A DNA stretch of 64,000 nucleotides from positions 1-64,000 of the forward strand of contig NZ_CANDNU010000002.1 of assembly GCF_947387495.1 (NCBI RefSeq), given 5' to 3'. Positions 1 to 8,500 of this stretch are shown here, piece by piece (positions within the stretch are counted from its first letter, which is position 1; every line of letters starts with the position of its first letter). A program made the translations under genes and the position numbers. This DNA comes from Limosilactobacillus difficilis. Lineage in GTDB: Bacteria; Bacillota; Bacilli; Lactobacillales; Lactobacillaceae. Under the pieces are notes generated by a model. The model searched no databases, was not told where the DNA came from, and worked only from the letters and a program-made list of their open reading frames with translations.

Positions 1-10
1 CTCTCATATT
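1..10 (-). rRNA. 16S rRNA, extreme 5' end (partial)
   Basis: The complement of the first bases reads ATAATATGAGAG, the usual start of a lactobacillar 16S rRNA just before TTTGATCCTGGCTCAG, which would lie outside the window. The boxA-like element and tandem promoters upstream support this. Only about ten bases of the mature RNA can be inside the window, and the exact 5' end is an inference. Confidence 0.6.
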
Positions 11-130
11 ATGAATATGAGCTTTTGAAATAGCTCTAATTTAAAAGTATTAAGCGAATTGACTTCGCAAATGTTTTGCCTTAATCAATGATTAAGGACC
101 CTGCACATTTGTGTTTGTCGAAACTTTGTT

Positions 131-145
131 CAGTTTTCAAAGGTC
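131..145 (-). promoter_or_regulatory. rrn leader boxA-like antitermination element
   Basis: On the minus strand the leader reads GACCTTTGAAAACTG, close to the Bacillus rrn boxA (TGTTCTTTGAAAACT). It lies between promoter P2 and the 16S 5' end, where boxA (NusB/NusE binding) sits in Gram-positive rRNA operons. Confidence 0.6.
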
Positions 146-185
146 TACCATGATCGCTGAAGCTTTAGTAGCAGCAGCATTTAAT

Positions 186-214
186 ATATTATCAAGAATC
201 AAAATCAATGTCAA
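186..214 (-). promoter_or_regulatory. rRNA operon promoter P2
   Basis: Minus strand TTGACA, exactly 17 bases, then TAATAT. This near-consensus promoter is the one closest to the 16S gene. Confidence 0.85.
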
Positions 215-278
215 GCACTTTTTTAATTTCTTGATGTTAATCACTTGCGATGACCGCACCGCCGTGACAACGATTATT

Positions 279-307
279 AATATACAGACATAAGGGCGGG
301 AAGTCAA
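279..307 (-). promoter_or_regulatory. rRNA operon promoter P1
   Basis: Minus strand TTGACT, 17 bases, then TATATT, about 93 bases upstream of P2. Tandem P1/P2 promoters are typical of Firmicute rRNA operons. Confidence 0.85.
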
Positions 308-399
308 CTCCAGTTTTGGCTATGTCTTTCTCATTCTATAGCAAATGGCGAACTTAAATCACTGTTACCAGTATATAGTTCGTATCTATGGTGAGAACA

Positions 400-440
400 A
401 GCGAAAACAAACCACCACAGTTGACTCAGCTGTGGTGGTT
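400..440 (-). terminator. Rho-independent terminator after hslO
   Basis: An 11-bp perfect stem (AACCACCACAG / CTGTGGTGGTT at 410-420 and 430-440) with a 9-base loop, followed on the minus strand by TTGTTTTCGC. It lies just downstream of the hslO stop and separates it from the rRNA promoters. Confidence 0.8.
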
Positions 441-458
441 CCGGACAAATATTTTATT

Positions 459-1361
459 TCACTTTTTTTGATTTTCTTTTTGAGTAATCATTTTCTGCAG
501 ATCATCACCGCTAAATTCGTACTTCTTGCCACAAAAACGACAAACAGCTTCGGCATGATGATCTTCATCATAAATAGTCTTTAACTGTTCGAGAGGAAGT
601 CCCGCTAAAGCCTTAGCAAAACGTCCCCGGCTACAATCACAACGGTAGTTAACCGGCATCGTCTGTAAGAAATCGAGTTGCCCCTTACCAAAAATCTTGG
701 TCAAAATCTCTTCTGGCGTCAAATGATCGCGCAGCATCTTCGACACAAGCGGTAAATCCTTAATCGACTTTTCCAGGTGTGCAATCGCATCATCCTTGGT
801 TCCCGGCATCACTTGAATCAAAAAGCCTCCTGCAGCGGTTACTTCGTCATTAGTATCAACAAAAACGGATAAACCAACTGCCGATGGAATCTGTTCTGAC
901 TGTGCAAGGTAGTAAGTAAAGTCGTCACCCAACTCACCAGAAACTAACTGTACTTCCCCACTATAAGGCGCCTTGTCATCTGGGCTCATTTTCGTAACCG
1001 TTAAGGTGCCATGCTTGCCCACGGCCCCACTGACGTCAAGCTTGCCCTGAGAATTTGCTGGGAGGTTGACATGGGGCTCCTGCAAATACCCCTTCACATC
1101 CCCGTTAGCAGTTCCGTCACACACAATTGCCCCACAGGGACCATCACCCTGAATTTTTACCGTCATCGCCTGTGATTTATCAAGACCTGACGTTGACAAA
1201 AGCAAGGTCCCAATCAAAGAACGCCCAAAAGCTGCTGAAGCTGTACTCCATGTATCTTGAACGTGGTGCGCATGATTTACCAACTGCGTCGCATTAACCG
1301 CATAAGCCCGAAATTGGCCGTCTTTGGTCATGCTCTTTACTAAATAGTCTGTTGAATCCAT
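459..1361 (-). CDS. hslO: Hsp33 redox-regulated chaperone
   Basis: A 300-residue cytoplasmic holdase chaperone of the Hsp33 family. The four zinc-binding redox cysteines of the C-terminal switch are present as CxC (C241, C243) and CxxC (C274, C277). In this family, oxidation releases zinc and unfolds the linker, which activates substrate binding. Length matches the family. The start at MDSTDYLVK is supported by an AAGGAGG ribosome binding site. It is the last gene of the ftsH-side cluster, following ftsH as in many Bacilli; a hairpin with a T-run lies in the gap and may lower its expression relative to ftsH. Confidence 0.97.
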   Translation of the reverse strand: MDSTDYLVKSMTKDGQFRAYAVNATQLVNHAHHVQDTWSTASAAFGRSLIGTLLLSTSGLDKSQAMTVKIQGDGPCGAIVCDGTANGDVKGYLQEPHVNLPANSQGKLDVSGAVGKHGTLTVTKMSPDDKAPYSGEVQLVSGELGDDFTYYLAQSEQIPSAVGLSVFVDTNDEVTAAGGFLIQVMPGTKDDAIAHLEKSIKDLPLVSKMLRDHLTPEEILTKIFGKGQLDFLQTMPVNYRCDCSRGRFAKALAGLPLEQLKTIYDEDHHAEAVCRFCGKKYEFSGDDLQKMITQKENQKK

Positions 1362-1375
1362 TTCAGTTTGCCTCC

Positions 1376-1412
1376 TTAAAAAAAGCAGCGAGGCGCTAAT
1401 GCCACACTGCTT
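1376..1412 (-). terminator. Intercistronic terminator-like hairpin between ftsH and hslO
   Basis: On the minus strand an interrupted stem (GCAG...GGC / GCC...CTGC) ends in a run of seven T that runs into the hslO ribosome binding site. It could act as a partial terminator setting the ftsH:hslO ratio. The stem has an internal loop, so efficiency is uncertain. Confidence 0.5.
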
Positions 1413-1421
1413 TCCATCTCG

Positions 1422-3515
1422 TTAATCTTGATCATCGTGATCCTTTTGGTCGGACTGACCATCATCCGAAGTCGATTGACCATGGCGGTTTTCTTCTTCA
1501 TTAGCGGTCTCATCGTGTCGAGCATTTTCCTTACGCTCCAGTTCACGCTTCGACTCTTCAAAGGTCGCCGCACGGTGTTCATCCTCCGCCGCAGCTTCAT
1601 CTTCTGATGGCATCTTCCCGTCATTGTACAAGGAAAGAATTTGCTTTTCATCCAACGTCTCGTACTTCAGCAAAGCTTCAGCAATCAGCTTATGCTGATC
1701 ACGGTGGGCTTGGATAATCTTGTAGGCCCGCATATGGCCTTCGTTCAAGATCCGCTTAACCTCCTCGTCGACAATAGCCTGGGTATGTTCAGAATACGGT
1801 TGTTGACCATAGGATTGTCCTGGGGTCATTCCACCGCTCGTTACCAACTCAACAGGACCGATCTTGTCGCTCATTCCGTACTGGGTAACCATTGCCCGCG
1901 CAATCTGAGTTGCCTGTTCAAAGTCGTTGGAAGCACCCGAAGACTGCGAGCCGAAAATGATTTCTTCGGCTGCACGACCACCCATTAAACCGGCAATCTG
2001 TTCTTCGGCGTTCTTCTTACTCATCAGCATCTGATCTTCACGCGGCAGCATGATAGCGTAACCACCCGCACGGCCACGCGGTACGATCGTCACCTTGTGA
2101 ACCACCCGAGCATCATTTAAGACCAAACCAACAATTGTGTGTCCAGCTTCGTGGTAGGCCACGGTTTCCCGCTCCTGCGCGCTGACAACACGGTCATGCT
2201 TGGCCGGACCGGCAATAACGCGGTCTTCTGCTTCATCCAAGTCAGCCGCATCAATCTGGTCCTTGTTACGCCGTGCCGCGAGCAAGGCGGCTTCGTTCAA
2301 AAGGTTTGCCAAATCAGCCCCGACAAAGCCTGGGGTTTGTTTGGCAATTTCCTTCAAGTCGACATTTCCGGCCAGCGGCTTATTCTTGGCGTGAACCCGC
2401 AAGATAGCTTCACGTCCCTTAACATCGGGCCGGCCCACTAGAATCTTCCGGTCAAAACGGCCAGGACGCAGCAATGCTGGGTCAAGGACGTCTGAACGGT
2501 TAGTGGCAGCCATCACGATGACTCCTTCGTCACCGTTGAAGCCATCCATTTCAACCAGTAACTGGTTCAAGGTTTGTTCACGTTCATCATGGCCACCGCC
2601 AACGCCAGAACCACGACGCCGACCAACCGCGTCAATTTCATCAATGAAGATGATTGACGGTGCCGTCTTCTTCGCCTGCTCGAAGAGGTCACGAACCCGG
2701 CTGGCACCAACCCCGACAAACATTTCAACGAAGTCTGAACCAGAAATCGAGTAGAACGGCACGCCGGCTTCACCAGCAACAGCCTTGGCCAGCAAGGTCT
2801 TCCCAGTACCCGGAGGCCCCTCTAACAGAACACCAGATGGAATCCGGGCACCCAAACGGGAGAATTTCTTCGGATTCTTCAAAAATTCAACAACTTCAAC
2901 CAGCTCTTGTTTCTCTTCTTCTTCACCCGCAACGTCGGAGAAGCGAACCTTGTTCTGCTTGGCGTTCGACGGCTTGACATGTGACTTGCCAAAGTTCATC
3001 ACACCACCGCCGCGGCCGCCTTGACCGGCCTGGCCCATCATCATGTAGAAGAAGAAAATCATAATGACAAGCGGAATGACCGTCAAAATCAGGTTCATCC
3101 AGACACTATTGGACTCTTCGGCGCGCGTTGAAATCTTCACGTTATCGCGATTAGCATAACGTTGCAGCTGACCAACAGTCACATCACTCTGCAAAACAGA
3201 ACTCTGGAACTGGGTCGTACTGCTCCCGCGGTTGCCGGCAAAGGAAATCCCCAAACTGGAACTATTGTTCATCGTCTGGGCCTTCCGATAAGTCCCTGTA
3301 ATCTTATAAACTCCGCCGTTTGGTTGAACTTGGAAACTCTTAACTTTATTGTCTTTTAATTCGGTGATGAACTCGCTTTGGGAAACGGTCTTGGTCTGAC
3401 CGGAATTATTATTGCCCCCGAAGAAGAAGTAGGCAATCCCCATGATGCACAAGAAAATCACTGAATAGAAAAGGACGTTATGAGTAAATCCGTTATTTCT
3501 GCGATTGTTGTTCAT
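1422..3515 (-). CDS. ftsH: ATP-dependent zinc metalloprotease FtsH
   Basis: A 697-residue membrane-anchored AAA+ protease for quality control of membrane and short-lived regulatory proteins. Two N-terminal membrane segments (about residues 13-33 and 138-160) flank an extracytoplasmic domain. Walker A GPPGTGKT is at 233-240, followed by Walker B IIFIDEID and the second region of homology. The zinc site HEAGH is at 455-459. The tail after about residue 620 is very acidic and charged, a common lactobacillar feature. Start ATG has AGGAGG upstream. The upstream gap holds its own promoter and a CtsR-like site, so heat-stress control is likely. Confidence 0.98.
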   Translation of the reverse strand: MNNNRRNNGFTHNVLFYSVIFLCIMGIAYFFFGGNNNSGQTKTVSQSEFITELKDNKVKSFQVQPNGGVYKITGTYRKAQTMNNSSSLGISFAGNRGSSTTQFQSSVLQSDVTVGQLQRYANRDNVKISTRAEESNSVWMNLILTVIPLVIMIFFFYMMMGQAGQGGRGGGVMNFGKSHVKPSNAKQNKVRFSDVAGEEEEKQELVEVVEFLKNPKKFSRLGARIPSGVLLEGPPGTGKTLLAKAVAGEAGVPFYSISGSDFVEMFVGVGASRVRDLFEQAKKTAPSIIFIDEIDAVGRRRGSGVGGGHDEREQTLNQLLVEMDGFNGDEGVIVMAATNRSDVLDPALLRPGRFDRKILVGRPDVKGREAILRVHAKNKPLAGNVDLKEIAKQTPGFVGADLANLLNEAALLAARRNKDQIDAADLDEAEDRVIAGPAKHDRVVSAQERETVAYHEAGHTIVGLVLNDARVVHKVTIVPRGRAGGYAIMLPREDQMLMSKKNAEEQIAGLMGGRAAEEIIFGSQSSGASNDFEQATQIARAMVTQYGMSDKIGPVELVTSGGMTPGQSYGQQPYSEHTQAIVDEEVKRILNEGHMRAYKIIQAHRDQHKLIAEALLKYETLDEKQILSLYNDGKMPSEDEAAAEDEHRAATFEESKRELERKENARHDETANEEENRHGQSTSDDGQSDQKDHDDQD

Positions 3516-3562
3516 AACAACCTCCTATCAGCAAACGTCGTTCAATCAGTTGAACGCACATA

Positions 3563-3592
3563 ATCATAGCATACCTGACCAACGTTGACCAA
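3563..3592 (-). promoter_or_regulatory. ftsH promoter
   Basis: Minus strand TTGGTC, 18 bases, TATGAT, with an extended -10 (TGC directly before TATGAT). It gives ftsH a transcript independent of the upstream hpt gene. Confidence 0.6.
3574..3590 (-). promoter_or_regulatory. CtsR-like operator at ftsH
   Basis: Minus strand GGTCAAC-GTT-GGTCAGG: two direct heptads with a 3-base spacer, matching most of the CtsR consensus RGTCAAA-NAN-RGTCAAA and overlapping the -35 element. ftsH is reported to belong to the CtsR regulon in Lactobacillus plantarum. The match is imperfect, so this is a candidate. Confidence 0.5.
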
Positions 3593-3604
3593 TAATTTAA
3601 CCAG

Positions 3605-4144
3605 CTATTCGGCGTAAACAGATGGCTTTAAAACCCCTACATATGGCAGGTTGCGGTAAAAGCCCTTGTAGTCGAGACCGTAGCCGACCAAAAATTCATT
3701 GGGAACGTTGAAGCCGACGTAATCAGCCTTGACGTCAACAACCCGTCCTTCCGGCTTATCGAGCATCGAACAAACCTTGATACTCTTGGCATCGCGGTCC
3801 TTTAACAAATCAATAAGGAATTTGAGTGTCCGCCCGGTGTCCACGATATCTTCGACCACTAAAACGTTTCGTCCCTTGATGTCATGCTTGAGGTCGTGGA
3901 GCAGCTTGACGTGGCCACTCGACTGGGTTCCACCGCCGTAGCTGGAAACATCAATAAAATCAAGCTGGGCGTAAATGTCCATCTTATCGAAAAGATCGAC
4001 GGTAAAAAGGACGGCGCCCGTCAAGACCGAAACGATAAGTGGTTTCTTGTCACGGTACTCATCACTCAACTGTTGGGCCAGTTCGCTTTCCCGCTTCTGA
4101 ATTGCCGCCGCGCTGTAAATGACGCGTTCAATGTCGTTATTCAT
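3605..4144 (-). CDS. hpt: Hypoxanthine-guanine phosphoribosyltransferase
   Basis: A 179-residue purine salvage enzyme transferring ribose-5-phosphate from PRPP to hypoxanthine or guanine. The PRPP-binding motif VVEDIVDTGRT is at about 97-106, and length and the N-terminal IERVIYS segment fit the Hpt family. Its ATG overlaps the tilS stop codon (ATGA), so the two are translationally coupled. tilS-hpt-ftsH is a conserved Bacilli arrangement. Confidence 0.96.
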   Translation of the reverse strand: MNNDIERVIYSAAAIQKRESELAQQLSDEYRDKKPLIVSVLTGAVLFTVDLFDKMDIYAQLDFIDVSSYGGGTQSSGHVKLLHDLKHDIKGRNVLVVEDIVDTGRTLKFLIDLLKDRDAKSIKVCSMLDKPEGRVVDVKADYVGFNVPNEFLVGYGLDYKGFYRNLPYVGVLKPSVYAE

Positions 4145-5529
4145 TCTGTCTTTGATCCTCCCGTTGTGTTCGACCGTCTCACAAGGTAATAGTCATGACC
4201 AGCTTGGGGATGCTGCGGATAGTCATACCAAGCCGTTTTGCGCCCAATCACCCACAACACCCGATCATGGCGGTCCACCAAGACCTGCTGACTATGGCGG
4301 ACATTTGCCGGTACGTGTTGATCGATTAAGATGCGGCTCACCCGCTGATGGTGGCCATTGCGCAGACGCAGACGGTCACCCCGCTGCCATTGACGGATGG
4401 ACAGTGGCAACTGATCCGGACGCAGCCACATCTTCGCGACCAACTGACCATTAAGATCGGCAGGCCGGCATGACTGAACGGCAATCTGACCTTCCCTTGT
4501 GGAAAACCATTGGCCTAATTTTAACACAGCCCCCTCCCTTTGTTGGGCTCTTTTTTGCTCTTTTGCTGGTCTCGTCACGATGAGGTATGAATAGGTCTTC
4601 ACCAGAAGATGATTCTGTGGCAGCGACATCTGTGCCTGCGGTTTTTGGGGGTTATCAATTAGTGCCAGCAGTTCCTGCAGCAAAGCTTTTTTCAGGTTGA
4701 TCAGTCCCAACTGCTTCAGCCAGGCCACCAGCACGAGCTGTTGCGCATTAGAGCTCAGCCGTTGGTAAGCCGGGAGAATCAGCTTGCCGTCCTGCACACA
4801 CTTTTTCATAAGTCGGTTGAGCTCCTCGTCACGAAAGCGCAGCAACGTCACTAATTGATTGTGAAATTCACTTAAGTGGTCAACAACCCGCGGATTTTCC
4901 CGTTTGAGGGCCGGCAGGATACGGTGGCGGTAACGATTACGCTGAATCGTTAAATCAGCGTTGGTCGCGTCTTCATACCAGCGAACATGGTTTTCGCGGG
5001 CGTACTGACGCAACTCTTTCTTCGTAAAGTCCAAGCAGGGGCGCAGCAAGTAACCACCAGCAAAAGACCGCCGTTTTTGCAAGCCGGCAATGGTGTCAAT
5101 CTCACCACCCCGCGTCAGTTTCATTAAGATTGTTTCGGCCTGGTCATCCTGATGGTGTGCCGTCAGCAAGACACCAGCCCCGTATTGTTTCATCAATCGA
5201 GCAAAATAACGATAACGAAACCGCCGGCCGGCTTCTTCAATCCCGTGGTCAGGGTGTCGGTCACGATCCCAGTGAGCCACTGCCAAAGTCAAGCCGTGCT
5301 GTCGGCAATAACAACGCAAAAACTTCTCTTCCTCAATGCTTTGCGAGCGTAATTCGTGATTAACGTGGGCCACGACGATCCGCGGATGCGGAGATGGCAA
5401 CTGCTGCATCATCGTTAGCAAAGTCATCGAATCCACGCCAGCCGAAACGGCAACGATAGCGACTGGCGTCGTAGCAAAAAAGCGGTCCCCCTGAAGGTCC
5501 CGCTTAAATCTATCTAGAATTGTTAACAT
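4141..5529 (-). CDS. tilS: tRNA(Ile)-lysidine synthase
   Basis: A 462-residue enzyme that uses ATP and lysine to convert C34 of the CAU-anticodon tRNA-Ile into lysidine, switching decoding from AUG to AUA. The N-type ATP pyrophosphatase P-loop appears as SAGVDS at 29-34. The catalytic domain carries AHHQDDQAETILMKL and GG-rich segments. A substrate-recognition C-terminal domain follows. It overlaps the start of hpt by four bases and shares one base with the upstream S1-domain gene, indicating an operon. Confidence 0.95.
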   Translation of the reverse strand: MLTILDRFKRDLQGDRFFATTPVAIVAVSAGVDSMTLLTMMQQLPSPHPRIVVAHVNHELRSQSIEEEKFLRCYCRQHGLTLAVAHWDRDRHPDHGIEEAGRRFRYRYFARLMKQYGAGVLLTAHHQDDQAETILMKLTRGGEIDTIAGLQKRRSFAGGYLLRPCLDFTKKELRQYARENHVRWYEDATNADLTIQRNRYRHRILPALKRENPRVVDHLSEFHNQLVTLLRFRDEELNRLMKKCVQDGKLILPAYQRLSSNAQQLVLVAWLKQLGLINLKKALLQELLALIDNPQKPQAQMSLPQNHLLVKTYSYLIVTRPAKEQKRAQQREGAVLKLGQWFSTREGQIAVQSCRPADLNGQLVAKMWLRPDQLPLSIRQWQRGDRLRLRNGHHQRVSRILIDQHVPANVRHSQQVLVDRHDRVLWVIGRKTAWYDYPQHPQAGHDYYLVRRSNTTGGSKTE

Positions 5530-6038
5530 TAACGACGCCGGCCACCACGACCGCCACGCTTGCCATCCGTCTGCCGCTTCAAAGTCGACAGCCGGGTCTC
5601 ACTTTCCTTCATGTAATCGGCAAGCATGTCGTTAAAATCTTCATTTTGATGGTGGCGTTGCCGACCACCGAAGCCCCCGCGTGGTCCATGGTTATCATGG
5701 AAACGACCATGTGAATGATGGTCATGATCATGATGGAAATCATCACGCCGTTCGTGGTGAAAACCGTGCTCACGTCCGTGCCCATCGTGGTGCCGTTCTT
5801 CTTTTGGTAAAGCGGCCTTCATCGACAGGGCGATCTTACCGTCATCGCCGATGCGCATCACCTTTACCGTCACTGTATCCCCCACTGATAAAACATCGTG
5901 GATGTCCTTCACAAAACTGTCTGAAATCTGGCTAATGTGAACAAGGCCGGTTTGGTTATCATCTAAATCGACAAATGCCCCAAAATTAGTAATACCAGAA
6001 ACCTTGCCACTAACTTTCTCGCCAACTTCTACTGCCAT
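5529..6038 (-). CDS. yabR: S1-domain RNA-binding protein with His-rich tail
   Basis: A 169-residue protein. Residues 1 to about 72 form one S1 RNA-binding domain (GEKVSGKVSGITNFGAFVDL, ending in RIGDDGKIALSMK), as in the YabR/GSP13 family. The rest is low-complexity, with many histidines, arginines and glycines, ending in KRGGRGGRRR. Its molecular role is not well defined; RNA or ribosome binding is likely. Start follows GGAGG with a longer than usual gap (about 13 bases). It has its own extended -10 promoter and follows a terminator, so it begins the second half of the cluster. Confidence 0.9.
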   Translation of the reverse strand: MAVEVGEKVSGKVSGITNFGAFVDLDDNQTGLVHISQISDSFVKDIHDVLSVGDTVTVKVMRIGDDGKIALSMKAALPKEERHHDGHGREHGFHHERRDDFHHDHDHHSHGRFHDNHGPRGGFGGRQRHHQNEDFNDMLADYMKESETRLSTLKRQTDGKRGGRGGRRR

Positions 6039-6090
6039 GAACTTCTAGGGTCCTCCTAATCATTTTGTTAATCCAAATGAGTTTATATTG

Positions 6091-6099
6091 AGTATAACA
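6091..6099 (-). promoter_or_regulatory. Extended -10 promoter of the yabR-tilS-hpt unit
   Basis: Minus strand TGTTATACT (TG-N-TATACT), about 53 bases upstream of the yabR start, with a poor -35. It sits just after the terminator following divIC. Confidence 0.55.
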
Positions 6100-6120
6100 T
6101 AACAATCAGTCGAAATGATA

Positions 6121-6160
6121 AGAAAAAGCGGCAGGGGAGCTTTCCCGCGCCGCTTTGTCT
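6121..6160 (-). terminator. Terminator between divIC and yabR
   Basis: Minus strand stem AAAGCGGCGCGGG / CCCCTGCCGCTTT followed by TTCTT. It splits the long minus-strand cluster into a pth-to-divIC transcript and a yabR-to-hpt transcript. Confidence 0.7.
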
Positions 6161-6169
6161 CAATTCCAA

Positions 6170-6535
6170 TTAATTGCCCAGGTTGTACAGCGTCTCACCC
6201 TTTTTAGCGTAATTGTATTTGGAACGCAAAACTTGCTGTAAATAATCTGGATTATGCAGGGCTTTTACCTGCGACTTCAATTGGCGATTGGTGGTCCGTT
6301 TACGCTTCAGAACTTGCTGGGTCTGACTAATTTGACCATTGACCTCAGCTAAAGAATGTCGGGTGCTGATAATCTGTACCCCAAAAATCAGCGCCAAGAC
6401 TAAGGTTGCCGCCACGATAATTCGCCGCCGCCGGGCATGAACCCGAGCAGCATAGCGAGCATTGACCGCTTGCTGGGCCTGCTTTTGTTGCGAATAAGGT
6501 GTATTGATTTGTGAAACGTGTCCCGAACGTGCCAT
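6170..6535 (-). CDS. divIC: Septum formation initiator DivIC/FtsB family
   Basis: A protein of about 121 residues of the FtsB/DivIC family, which joins FtsL and DivIB at the division septum. It has a basic cytoplasmic N-terminus, one membrane segment (IIVAATLVLALIFGVQIIST), then a coiled coil (SLAEVNGQISQTQQVLKRK) with a small C-terminal domain ending YNLGN. I start it at MARSGHV because GGGGAG lies six bases upstream; the GTG five codons earlier overlaps that ribosome binding site. Its place between rqcP and yabR is the standard Bacilli position. Confidence 0.92.
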   Translation of the reverse strand: MARSGHVSQINTPYSQQKQAQQAVNARYAARVHARRRRIIVAATLVLALIFGVQIISTRHSLAEVNGQISQTQQVLKRKRTTNRQLKSQVKALHNPDYLQQVLRSKYNYAKKGETLYNLGN

Positions 6536-6637
6536 CAGCCGCTCCCCCACTTCTAAAAAATTGCACTATTAGCAGTATAACAACCCGTCTGATCCTTTGT
6601 CTAGACCTGCTGAACAGGTATTACATAAATGTAATTT

Positions 6638-6913
6638 TTAGAAGGGATTGGAATAATCGTGCTCGTATTGCTCATCGACAATCGAGTACATATCTTCAGC
6701 CTCCGCCTTTTTTGTCGTTTCAACCACTTTGTTGATTTTCACCTTCTCGGTTTTGTTGCCAAACTTAATCGTCAGAACATCCCCCGCAGCCACACTGCTG
6801 CTGGATTTAGCTTGTTTATCATTGATCAAGATCCGCCCCTGATCAGCGATCGATTTAGCAACTGTCCGCCGCTTGATGATCCGGGAAACTTTCAAAAACT
6901 TATCTAAACGCAT
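6638..6913 (-). CDS. rqcP: S4-domain protein RqcP (YabO)
   Basis: A 91-residue S4 RNA-binding protein (MRLDKFLKVSRIIKRRTVAK...GRILIND). In Bacillus the YabO/RqcP family works with RqcH in ribosome-associated quality control, supporting alanine-tail synthesis on stalled 50S-peptidyl-tRNA complexes; it is related to Hsp15. It lies three bases from the end of the flippase gene, with GAGG upstream of ATG. Confidence 0.93.
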   Translation of the reverse strand: MRLDKFLKVSRIIKRRTVAKSIADQGRILINDKQAKSSSSVAAGDVLTIKFGNKTEKVKINKVVETTKKAEAEDMYSIVDEQYEHDYSNPF

Positions 6914-6916
6914 TTT

Positions 6917-8500
6917 TTAACCTCGCTTTTTTATCTTCCTTATCAACCAATGTCCACCGGGGATGACTTCCCACTCTGCGGACACCAGTATTTGCAATTT
7001 GACTAAGCCGATCACGGCCACCAAGGCCCCGACCGGGATGGCAATAGCTAAAACGACTATCATCATCTCCCGGCGACGGCCAAGCCAGCTTTCCAAGAAC
7101 CGGGCTAAGACATTGACGACAAAACCCATTAGCAGTGCCAACCCCAACAAACGCCCCGAAAAATGATGGCAGTTCCAGTGACGCAACTTTCCTGGCAAAG
7201 AAAAATGGATGAGCACGGCAGTCACCAGCAAAGAACTAACCGTTCCCAAGCTAGCGCCCGTGATGCCTATTTGTGCGACCAGCGGATAATTAATGACCGC
7301 CTTGACCACCAGGCCCGCCGTGAGCGCCAGCAGCATCGCTCGAAAACGATTACTGCTCTGCAATGCACTGCAATCTAGGGCAATGATCGTCACCAGGGGA
7401 ATGCTTAGCATCATCACCGCTAGCGCCCCGCTCCCGCGCCGTGATACAAACAACAATTCATTGATCTGCGGCATCAGGAAAACCAGGCCAGCGGTGGCAA
7501 AACTGGCAAGGACCAACGCCGCGTGAACAAGGACGCGATAGGTCGTAGCAAATCCTTTCATATCACCTTGCCGCCAGTGTTCGGCCAGGGCCGGGAGGAG
7601 CGTCGCTGAAAAAGACGTCGCCACGACGAGGCCGAGTTGGACTAAGGGTTGACCCCGATCAAAAATCCCCTTCTGTACATTGGCAAGGGCAGCCGGCATT
7701 CCAGCCGCCAATAATCCACGCTTAACCGTAAAAGAATCGACAAGCTGCAGGACCACCATAATCGAAGACAACCAACACAAGAGCAAGCCTTCCCGGACGA
7801 TCCGCCGGGCCAACACCGACCAGCGAAGGCGCTTTTGCCCATCAAGCGGCACCGACTCAGGCCGCCAAATTTGCTGCCAGGTCGGGAGCAGAATCAAGAG
7901 AGCCACCAAAGCCGCAACCGGCGCACTGGCCATCGCCAGCATCCCCGTCCGGTACACACTCCAATGCTTTTGCACTGCCAGGACTGCCACTGTGATGATC
8001 ATCGTTACCCTGACGATTTGCTCGCCAACCTGCGAATAGGCGGTCGGTTCCATCTTCAACTGTCCCTGGGCAAAGCCCCGGCCCACTGCCAACCACGGCA
8101 TCAGCAGAAAGGCCGGGGCCAATCCACGAATAACACTAGCGAGGTGTCGGTCACCCATCCCCCTTGCAATCCATGGCGCGCCCCCAAATAGCAAGAGGGC
8201 AATGCCCAGTCCAAAAGCTAGCAGAAGCCACCAGCAACGCCGGGCCACAGCCCGTTGCTGATCAAGGTCATCTTGTTCGGCTACCAGACGAGAAATGAAC
8301 ACCGGCAAGCCGCTGAGGGCCAGGGTTACTTCCAGGCCATAAAAGGGATATACCTGTTGATAGGTATAGAAACCGACATCACCGACCAAGTTCTGAAATG
8401 GCACCCGGTAAACCGCACTGAGGATCTTGGTGATCAGGCCCGCTAAGGACAAAATCAGCGTTCCCGCTAAGACTTTAGGCAGGGCTTGTTGTTTTTTCAT
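6917..8500 (-). CDS. Polysaccharide/lipid flippase, MOP superfamily (SpoVB/MurJ-like)
   Basis: A 527-residue integral membrane protein with about 14 hydrophobic segments, starting MKKQQALPKVLAGTLILSL as in SpoVB/YabM-type oligosaccharide flippases. By family it may move lipid-linked cell-wall or polysaccharide intermediates across the membrane; substrate is not known from sequence. It overlaps the end of mfd by 26 bases and has AAGG before its ATG. In Bacillus the equivalent slot (yabM) is also next to mfd. Confidence 0.88.
   Translation of the reverse strand: MKKQQALPKVLAGTLILSLAGLITKILSAVYRVPFQNLVGDVGFYTYQQVYPFYGLEVTLALSGLPVFISRLVAEQDDLDQQRAVARRCWWLLLAFGLGIALLLFGGAPWIARGMGDRHLASVIRGLAPAFLLMPWLAVGRGFAQGQLKMEPTAYSQVGEQIVRVTMIITVAVLAVQKHWSVYRTGMLAMASAPVAALVALLILLPTWQQIWRPESVPLDGQKRLRWSVLARRIVREGLLLCWLSSIMVVLQLVDSFTVKRGLLAAGMPAALANVQKGIFDRGQPLVQLGLVVATSFSATLLPALAEHWRQGDMKGFATTYRVLVHAALVLASFATAGLVFLMPQINELLFVSRRGSGALAVMMLSIPLVTIIALDCSALQSSNRFRAMLLALTAGLVVKAVINYPLVAQIGITGASLGTVSSLLVTAVLIHFSLPGKLRHWNCHHFSGRLLGLALLMGFVVNVLARFLESWLGRRREMMIVVLAIAIPVGALVAVIGLVKLQILVSAEWEVIPGGHWLIRKIKKRG

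Noticed and set aside
111-584. Short plus-strand frames in the rRNA leader
   Set aside because: They overlap the minus-strand boxA, promoters and terminator, and have no ribosome binding sites.
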